DNA of 5,950 bases. It comes from Gemmobacter sp. (GTDB lineage Bacteria; Pseudomonadota; Alphaproteobacteria; Rhodobacterales; Rhodobacteraceae). Shown here piece after piece: positions 1 through 5,065 of this stretch. The stretch lies in the NCBI GenBank assembly GCA_030656535.1, contig JAUSPL010000206.1:1-5950 (forward strand). Reading direction: 5' to 3'. Below the pieces are notes generated by a model. That model made no database searches. It was given only the letters and a program-made list of their open reading frames with translations, and was not told where the DNA came from. The translations under genes and the position numbers were made by a program. The first letter of the stretch is position 1, and every line of letters starts with the position of its first letter.

Positions 1-820
1 GCACATTGACGGATAGAACGAGCAGAAACAGTACGACACCGGGCATCAGGACGATCCACCAGGCGCGTTCGATGTACTGGCGGCCCACGCTCATGATCGA
101 CCCCCAGCTTGACGAGGGCGGCTGGATGCCAAGCCCCAGAAACGACAGCCCCGCCTCGAACAGGATCATAAGGCCGAATTCGGCGGTGGCCACGATCAGG
201 ACCGGCCCCGCGATATTTGGCAGGACATGGCGAAAGAGGATGCGCACCGCCCCCGCCCCCGCCAGTTCGGAGGCCTTGATGAAGGGAAGGTTCGCTACTT
301 GCAAGGTCTGCGCATAGGCAACGCGGGTATAGCGCGGCCAGCGGGTCAGCCCCAGCACCAGCACCAGCTTGAAAAATCCCGGCCCGAGCACCGCGACGGT
401 CAGCACCGCCAAGAGGATCGCCGGGATCGACATCATGATGTCGACAAACCGCATGATGATCGTTTCGGTCCAGCCACGGAACCAGCCCGCGATCATGCCC
501 AAGGACACGCCCACCACCGTCGAGACCAGAACAGACAAAACCGCCACCCCAAGTGATACCCTGGACCCATGGATGGTGCGCGACAACAGATCGCGCCCCA
601 GATCATCGGTGCCCAGCCAGAAGGTATCGCCACGATAGGAGAAGCCGGGCGGTTTCAGCCGGGCCAGCAACGTCTGCTTGTTGGGGTCCATCGGTGCGAT
701 GAGCGGCGCAAAGATCGCCATCAGCACGATCACCCCCAGGATGACCGACACCACGATGATGGTCAGCGGCACCCTGCCCAGACGCAGGCGCAACGCGCTC
801 AGGGAGGTGTTCACGGCCAT
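1..820 (-). CDS. DppC-type ABC transporter permease (3' end cut by window)
   Basis: Inner-membrane permease of a peptide/nickel-type ABC importer, partner of the DppB-type permease just upstream. The frame stays open from the ATG at 820 to the window edge, giving 273 residues; family members are usually about 280-300, so only a short C-terminal tail is missing. Visible landmarks: a first membrane segment at about residues 19-42, the periplasmic motif GTDDLGRD at 70-77 typical of DppC proteins, further hydrophobic segments at about 88-112, 132-158, 204-222 and 255-273, the cytoplasmic EAA-type coupling loop at about 184-202 (ELAGAG...RHVLPN), LSFLGLG at 225-231 and PPSSSWG at 234-240. It starts 5 bases after the upstream stop. 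The Shine-Dalgarno AGGGAG overlaps that stop and sits only 1 base from the ATG but 7 bases (from GGAG) from an in-frame GTG at 814, so the true start may be 814. The substrate cannot be read from the sequence. Confidence 0.95.
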   Translation of the reverse strand, partial: MAVNTSLSALRLRLGRVPLTIIVVSVILGVIVLMAIFAPLIAPMDPNKQTLLARLKPPGFSYRGDTFWLGTDDLGRDLLSRTIHGSRVSLGVAVLSVLVSTVVGVSLGMIAGWFRGWTETIIMRFVDIMMSIPAILLAVLTVAVLGPGFFKLVLVLGLTRWPRYTRVAYAQTLQVANLPFIKASELAGAGAVRILFRHVLPNIAGPVLIVATAEFGLMILFEAGLSFLGLGIQPPSSSWGSIMSVGRQYIERAWWIVLMPGVVLFLLVLSVNV

Positions 821-821
821 T

Positions 822-827
822 CTCCCT
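822..827 (-). promoter_or_regulatory. Ribosome binding site of the DppC-type gene, overlapping the upstream stop
   Basis: AGGGAG on the minus strand overlaps the TAG stop (828-826) of the DppB-type gene. It is 1 base from the ATG at 820, too close for good initiation. Its GGAG core is 7 bases from the in-frame GTG at 814, which is standard spacing. The layout implies translational coupling between the two permeases. Confidence 0.55.
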
Positions 828-1746
828 ATCGGACCAGACGGATGCGCGGATCGACGACGACATAGACCAGATCGGCCAGCACGCTGGTCAGCACGTATAC
901 AAACGAGATCAACAGAACGATCACCTGCACCACCAGAAAGTCGCGCGACTGGATCGACTGGATGGCCAACTGGCCGATGCCGGGCCAGGCAAAGACCGTC
1001 TCGATGATGACGGCCCCGGCCAGCAGGTTGCCGATCTCCAGTGCGGCGATGGTGATGACCGGGATCGAGGCATTGCGCAGCACATGGCGGCCCACCACCT
1101 GCGCCATCGAAAGGCCTCGCGCCCGCCCGGCGCGCACATAATCCTTGCCCAACTCGTCGATGATTGAAATGCGGGTCATGCGCGCGAAGGTCGACATCGA
1201 CAGCGCACCCAGCGCGATAGACGGCATGATGAGCGCCGACAGATCGCCCGCCCCTGATGTGGGCAGCCAGCGCAGGGTCACCCCGAAGACAAAGATCAAC
1301 AGGATCGCCGACAGGAACGTCGGCACGCTTTGGCCGGTGACCACGATGGCGGTCAGCACCCGATCTATGGTGCTGCCGCGCATGGTCGCCATGATGATGC
1401 CCGCCGGAATACCCACGCCGACCGCGACCAGCAGTGCCCCTGCCGCCAGCTCGATGGTGTAGGGCAGGCGCGACAGCACAATATCAAGGGCCGGCACGCG
1501 CTGCACGACAGAGATGCCGAAATCCAGACGCGCCAGCCCCTTCAGGTATTCCAGATACTGCACGCCAATCGGGCGATCAAACCCTAGTTGGCGGCGCAGT
1601 TCGTCGATCATTTCAGCAGAGGCATCCTGGGGGACCAGCAGCAGGGTCGGATCCCCCGACAGATGCATGATGACGAAGACGATCGTGAGCACGCCAAAGA
1701 TCGCGACGATGGCTTGTATCGTGCGGTGAAAGGCATAGTGCAGCAT
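826..1746 (-). CDS. DppB-type ABC transporter permease
   Basis: Inner-membrane permease of a peptide/nickel-type ABC importer, complete at 306 residues, within the usual 300-340 range. The N-terminal membrane segment (about 9-29) is followed by the periplasmic region typical of DppB proteins: HLSGDP at 28-33, RRQLGFDRP at 51-59 and LARLDFGIS at 71-79. Hydrophobic segments follow at about 98-121, 130-156, 170-186, 229-250 and 270-296. The EAA-type coupling loop that contacts the ATPase is at about 203-228 (RAGRARGLS...RHVLRN). VFAWPGIGQL at 251-260 and the C-terminal VDPRIR are also family hallmarks. The ATG start is supported by GGAGG 5 bases upstream. The gene lies 42 bases after the binding-protein gene and 5 bases before the DppC-type gene, so the permeases form a standard heterodimer pair. 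No ATPase gene is seen. Dpp, Opp, Gsi and Nik types share this architecture, so the substrate is unknown. Confidence 0.97.
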   Translation of the reverse strand: MLHYAFHRTIQAIVAIFGVLTIVFVIMHLSGDPTLLLVPQDASAEMIDELRRQLGFDRPIGVQYLEYLKGLARLDFGISVVQRVPALDIVLSRLPYTIELAAGALLVAVGVGIPAGIIMATMRGSTIDRVLTAIVVTGQSVPTFLSAILLIFVFGVTLRWLPTSGAGDLSALIMPSIALGALSMSTFARMTRISIIDELGKDYVRAGRARGLSMAQVVGRHVLRNASIPVITIAALEIGNLLAGAVIIETVFAWPGIGQLAIQSIQSRDFLVVQVIVLLISFVYVLTSVLADLVYVVVDPRIRLVR

Positions 1747-1751
1747 GATCG

Positions 1752-1756
1752 CCTCC
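1752..1756 (-). promoter_or_regulatory. Ribosome binding site of the DppB-type gene
   Basis: GGAGG on the minus strand with a 5-base spacer to the ATG at 1746. It is the strongest Shine-Dalgarno match in the window and fixes this start. It lies in the 42-base gap after the binding-protein stop, where no convincing terminator hairpin is seen. Confidence 0.75.
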
Positions 1757-1788
1757 GTATCAGAAGAGATTTAGGCTTGGCGGTGCCG

Positions 1789-3282
1789 TTACGGCTGCCA
1801 GCTCATGTCCATGATGAACATGGCCTCGTTGGCCGTCGGCTCCCACTTCAGGTTGCTCGACGCGCCATAGAGGGCATAGACTTGGTAAAGCCCCACACCC
1901 GGCACGTCTTCGCGCAGGATCTCATAGGCCTGTTTGTACAGATCCATCCGCTTGTCTGAATCAAGCGTCGAGCGGGCCGCATCCACCAGCACGTCATAGT
2001 CCGCGTTGCTGTACTTGGCCCAGATGCTGCCGCTGCGGAACAAGGGATAGATGATGCCATCCGCATCCTGGCAAGCGCAGGACCACGCCCCCACGGCCAG
2101 ACCGCCGGCATTCGACGCCTCGCCCTGACGGCGCTTCAGGAAGGTGGCCTGGTCGCTGGACGAGATCTCGACCTTCAGCCCGACCTCGGACACCATCTGC
2201 TGAATCGCCTCGACCAGCGCCCGGTTGTAGGCCGGCGAGGTCAGGAATTCCACGGTCGCACCTTCGACACCGGCCTCCTTGATAAGCGCCGCGGCCTTGG
2301 CGGGGTCATAGTCGTACCCCTGCACATCCGGCGTATAGCCAAAGATCGGCTCGGCCCCGATGATGTTGACCGGGGCGGCATAGCCTTCCAGCAGTGCGTC
2401 GATCAGGGTCTGGCGGTCAATGGCGTGGGCAATCGCCTTGCGCACCCGCACATCGGCGGTCGGGCCCGCCTCGGCGTTGATATACAGGTAGCCGACCCGT
2501 TCGGTCGCCCCTGACAACAGGGCTGCACCCGCGCTGCCGGTGATGCTGGTGGCCTGGTCTGGGGGCACTTCGCGGATCAGGTCGGCGCGGCCGGTGCGCA
2601 GGTCGGCGATGCGGGTCGATACGTCCGGCACGGCGCGGAACAGCACCGACGGGAACGGCGGTGTACCGCGCCAGTAGCCGTCATAGGCCGCCAGTTCGGT
2701 TTCGACGCCCTTGCGCCATTCGACTAACTTGTAGGGCCCGCTGCCCATCGGCTTGACGTTGAATTCCTCGTCGCCCACCTTTTCGACATAGGCCTTGGGC
2801 ACGACGGACAGCTTGACCAGTTGCGCCATCAGCGCCGGATAGGCCGATTTGGTCAGCACCTTCACCGTCACGGCATCCATCGCCTCGGCGCTGCTAATCT
2901 GGTTGAACTGGCCCAGTTGTGGGCTTTTCAGGTTCGGGTCGATGATGCGGTTGATCGAAAAGGCCACATCCTCGGCGGTCAGCTTGGACCCGTCATGAAA
3001 GGTGACATCGTCGCGGATCTTGAACTCGATGGTGGTGTCATCGAGATAGGTCCAGGACAGTGCGATCTGCGGCACGATCTCGCCCGCGGTGTTGCGGGTC
3101 ACCAGGTTGTCAAAGATGTTGCGATAGATGACGTAGCTATCGGTGTTCCATTGCAGGTGCGGATCCAGCGTGGCCGCATCGCCCGGAAGGTCGATGGTCA
3201 GCCGCTCCTTGCCCTGGGCAAAGGCGGCGCCCGTCATCATCGTCAGGATGGCGGCGGTGGTCAGAAACACTCTTCTTTGCAT
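1789..3282 (-). CDS. Periplasmic solute-binding protein of a peptide-type ABC importer (SBP family 5)
   Basis: Captures the substrate in the periplasm and delivers it to the two permeases encoded immediately downstream. The 497-residue length is normal for family 5. Residues 1-22 form a classic Sec signal peptide (basic MQRR, hydrophobic core, AFA cleavage site before Q23); there is no lipobox cysteine, so the mature protein should be soluble. Family landmarks in order: LDPHLQWN at 39-46, the domain-I segment FHDGSKLTAEDV at 95-106, GSGPYKL at 180-186, VRKAIAHAIDR at 280-290 and a C-terminal WSCACQDADG stretch at 400-409. That stretch sits where many homologues have a W-x-x-D-x-P-D-type motif; here it carries two cysteines, C402 and C404. 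The ATG at 3282 has AAAAAGG 7 bases upstream in an A-rich leader, favourable for strong expression of a binding protein. Family 5 proteins bind peptides, metals, glutathione, opines and other ligands, so the ligand is not predictable here. Confidence 0.96.
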   Translation of the reverse strand: MQRRVFLTTAAILTMMTGAAFAQGKERLTIDLPGDAATLDPHLQWNTDSYVIYRNIFDNLVTRNTAGEIVPQIALSWTYLDDTTIEFKIRDDVTFHDGSKLTAEDVAFSINRIIDPNLKSPQLGQFNQISSAEAMDAVTVKVLTKSAYPALMAQLVKLSVVPKAYVEKVGDEEFNVKPMGSGPYKLVEWRKGVETELAAYDGYWRGTPPFPSVLFRAVPDVSTRIADLRTGRADLIREVPPDQATSITGSAGAALLSGATERVGYLYINAEAGPTADVRVRKAIAHAIDRQTLIDALLEGYAAPVNIIGAEPIFGYTPDVQGYDYDPAKAAALIKEAGVEGATVEFLTSPAYNRALVEAIQQMVSEVGLKVEISSSDQATFLKRRQGEASNAGGLAVGAWSCACQDADGIIYPLFRSGSIWAKYSNADYDVLVDAARSTLDSDKRMDLYKQAYEILREDVPGVGLYQVYALYGASSNLKWEPTANEAMFIMDMSWQP

Positions 3283-3289
3283 GTTTTTA

Positions 3290-3296
3290 CCTTTTT
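3290..3296 (-). promoter_or_regulatory. Ribosome binding site and A-rich leader of the binding-protein gene
   Basis: AAAAAGG on the minus strand with a 7-base spacer (also A-rich) to the ATG at 3282. The stretch 3283-3299 is strikingly A-rich within a GC-rich window, so it should be weakly structured and well initiated. That fits the need for binding protein in excess over the permeases. Confidence 0.65.
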
Positions 3297-3346
3297 CCCT
3301 GTGTTGCGATCAGTCTTGAGATGTCGGGGGCCATCGGCACCATGGT

Positions 3347-4279
3347 TCAGGCGCGCGGCGCCGGGGTGGCCAGCCCGCATTCATCCGCACAATAGCGCGC
3401 AAGGTCGGCATGGGTGCAGAACCACACATCGCCCTTGGATTTGGCCAGCCGGATGATGTCTTCCAGAATGAACATGCGCGACCGGTGCCCGATGTGGTGT
3501 GGGTGCATGGTCAACTGGAACAGCCCGCCCTCTTCCCAGGCCATGTCCAGTTCGCGCGCAAAGATGTCGGCCACCATCGTGGGGCTGCCATAGGGGCGCG
3601 TGCCGGTCATGCGGTCCATGGCGACATAGGGTGCGTCATCGCGGATCCATTCCACCGGAATTTCCACGATGCCGGTCGGCTCGTCATCCTCCAGCAGCTC
3701 ATAGGGCTCGTCGTCGGCCATGAGCGATGAGTCGTACAAAAGCCCCATTTCGCGCGCGATGGCCAATGTATGCGGGCTGAAATCCCATGACGCGGTGCGC
3801 ATCCCCACGGGGCGGACACCGGACAGTTTTTCCAGCACCTCCGCCGCGCGCAGCGCCAGATCCCGCTCGGTCGCGTGGTCCAGGCCGGAGTTGAACTCAT
3901 GGATCCAGCTGTGCAGGGCAATCTCATGCCCATTTGCGATGACCGACCGCACCTCGTCGGGGTTAATCATCGCCACAACCGCGGGCATGAAGAAAGACGC
4001 AGGCACCGCATGTCGCTCCAGCGCCGCCAGCACCCGGCCGATGCCCCGGCGTGCGCCGTATTGCCCCTGGCTCATCTTGCCGATGGAAGTGCCGCCGTTC
4101 TTCAGCTCGAACGTCTCGTGATCGCTGTCGAAGGACAGCGCCACGGCCATGCGCGCGCCGCCCTTCCACTGTCGCGGCATCAAGGACCGCCCGGCGCGCA
4201 CCTTGGCCAGCTTGGCGCGCCAGGTCTCCTCGGGCCAGAGCCAGGGCTGAGAGGGATCATGTGGGGCTGGACCGGTCAT
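3347..4279 (-). CDS. NodB-fold polysaccharide deacetylase family protein (HpPgdA/PuuE-like), probably a cytoplasmic amide or cyclic imide hydrolase
   Basis: Carbohydrate esterase 4 (NodB) fold hydrolase that cleaves C-N bonds with a divalent metal. From the ATG at 4279 it has 310 residues. The metal and catalytic motifs are visible: SFDSDHE at 49-55 (D51 probable base, D53 probable metal ligand), the H-x3-H motif HSWIH at 123-127, RTASWDFSP at 161-169, LYDSSLMADDEPYE at 181-194, and the C-terminal MHPHHIGHRSR at 258-268. The spaced D-S-D form and the overall motif set resemble the HpPgdA/PuuE-like branch rather than classical chitin deacetylases. That branch includes allantoinase-like and cyclic-imide hydrolases. 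No signal peptide or membrane segment is seen, so it should act inside the cell, probably on an imported small molecule rather than on cell wall. The ATG at 4279 has only a weak GAG 7 bases upstream. A TTG at 4369 would extend the frame into the racemase gene but lacks conserved sequence. The stop lies 64 bases before the binding-protein start. Confidence 0.9.
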   Translation of the reverse strand: MTGPAPHDPSQPWLWPEETWRAKLAKVRAGRSLMPRQWKGGARMAVALSFDSDHETFELKNGGTSIGKMSQGQYGARRGIGRVLAALERHAVPASFFMPAVVAMINPDEVRSVIANGHEIALHSWIHEFNSGLDHATERDLALRAAEVLEKLSGVRPVGMRTASWDFSPHTLAIAREMGLLYDSSLMADDEPYELLEDDEPTGIVEIPVEWIRDDAPYVAMDRMTGTRPYGSPTMVADIFARELDMAWEEGGLFQLTMHPHHIGHRSRMFILEDIIRLAKSKGDVWFCTHADLARYCADECGLATPAPRA

Positions 4280-4347
4280 TCTGCATCTCGTTTCGTTGTA
4301 GGGCACCGTTGGAAAGGGTTTCCCTGGCCGCACGCCGCGTTGGTCAT
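4276..4347 (-). CDS. Possible 23-codon bridging ORF between racemase and deacetylase genes
   Basis: A short frame (MTNAACGQGN...) begins at the ATG at 4347, which overlaps the racemase stop as ATGA. It ends with a TGA at 4278-4276, which overlaps the deacetylase ATG as a second ATGA. A GGAG lies 8 bases upstream of its start, inside the racemase gene. The peptide has two cysteines and no recognisable domain. It may serve to carry ribosomes across the 64-base gap (translational coupling) rather than encode a functional product. A frame of this length could occur by chance in GC-rich DNA, so the call is tentative. Confidence 0.25.
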   Translation of the reverse strand: MTNAACGQGNPFQRCPTTKRDAE

Positions 4348-5063
4348 GCTGCCTGCTCCGCGGTGGCAAAGGTGAGGATGGCCTGAACCAGGCAATCGAG
4401 CGTATCGAAGGCCTGCGCCCCAGGGTCGGTTGCCCCGGCGATCAGTGAAAATTCGGTGCAGCCGATCATCTGCACAATCGCGCCGCGCGCCAGCAGGCCG
4501 GAGGATTCAGCGCGCAATTCGGCGCGGCTGGTGTCGTCGGGCCCGCCCGCCTTGATGCGGCGGATGATCGCCAGCATCGCCGCGTCCTCTTCGGCATAGA
4601 GGGGGACCAGCCCCGCGGCGACAAGCGCGGCATCGAACAGCCCGATCTGCCGCACGGCGGGCGAGGCGAGGATGCCCACCTTGCCCCCTGGCCCCGCCAG
4701 CCCCTGCGCATGCATAACCGACAGTGCCACCATGTCCAGCAACGGGATCGACACGGCCGCGCGGATGGCGGGGGCATAGTGGTGTGCGGTGTTGCAAGGC
4801 ATGGCCAGCGCCAAGGCCCCTGCCGCTTGCAATCGCTGTGCCATCGCGGCCAGAACGGGCCCCGGATCATCGCCCGTCCCGTCGATCAGACGACGCAGGC
4901 GCGATGGCACCTGGGGGTTCTGGTCCACGATCAGCGGAATATGGTCGGCATCGTCGGTGGCAGGCACGGCGGCGATCAGGCGCTGCATCAGCAGTACGGT
5001 GGCCTCTGGCCCCATGCCACCGAGCACACCGACGCGCCGAAACAGCTTGTCGCCCTGAACCAT
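4344..5063 (-). CDS. Aspartate/glutamate racemase family protein
   Basis: PLP-independent amino acid racemase of the Asp/Glu (hydantoin) racemase superfamily, which uses two cysteines as acid and base on opposite faces of the substrate alpha carbon. At 239 residues it matches the usual 230-250. Motifs: GVLGGMGPEAT at 12-22, VDQNPQVPSR at 46-55, the first catalytic-cysteine motif MPCNTAHH at 88-95 (C90) and the second, GCTEFSL, at 201-207 (C202). Both cysteines are present, so true racemase activity is expected rather than the one-sided chemistry of relatives that have lost a cysteine. No signal peptide is seen, so it is cytoplasmic. The ATG at 5063 is 2 bases after the stop of the PLP enzyme gene and lacks a clear Shine-Dalgarno, so translation is probably coupled to that gene. 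The substrate could be aspartate or glutamate. The neighbouring PLP enzyme makes cysteate, cysteine or a related amino acid an alternative. Confidence 0.93.
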   Translation of the reverse strand: MVQGDKLFRRVGVLGGMGPEATVLLMQRLIAAVPATDDADHIPLIVDQNPQVPSRLRRLIDGTGDDPGPVLAAMAQRLQAAGALALAMPCNTAHHYAPAIRAAVSIPLLDMVALSVMHAQGLAGPGGKVGILASPAVRQIGLFDAALVAAGLVPLYAEEDAAMLAIIRRIKAGGPDDTSRAELRAESSGLLARGAIVQMIGCTEFSLIAGATDPGAQAFDTLDCLVQAILTFATAEQAA

Positions 5064-5065
5064 CG

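Noticed and set aside
1747..1788. Possible terminator or promoter in the gap between the binding-protein and DppB-type genes
   Set aside because: No stable inverted repeat with a U tract and no convincing -35/-10 pair was found; only the ribosome binding site stands out.
3287..3343. 18-codon frame (ATG at 3343, TAA at 3289-3287) filling the deacetylase to binding-protein gap
   Set aside because: It has no Shine-Dalgarno upstream and no stop/start overlap with either neighbour, so unlike the 4347-4276 frame it is easily explained by chance.
2821..3456. Long plus-strand open frame (211 codons) antisense to the binding-protein gene
   Set aside because: It lies opposite a clearly functional gene, has no recognisable domain and looks like the frame expected opposite GC-rich, third-position-GC coding sequence.
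4280..4369. TTG start for the deacetylase that would add 30 residues and overlap the racemase end
   Set aside because: The extra N-terminus is basic and not recognisable as family sequence; the ATG at 4279 gives a normal N-terminus leading directly into the conserved W-P-E-E-T-W region.
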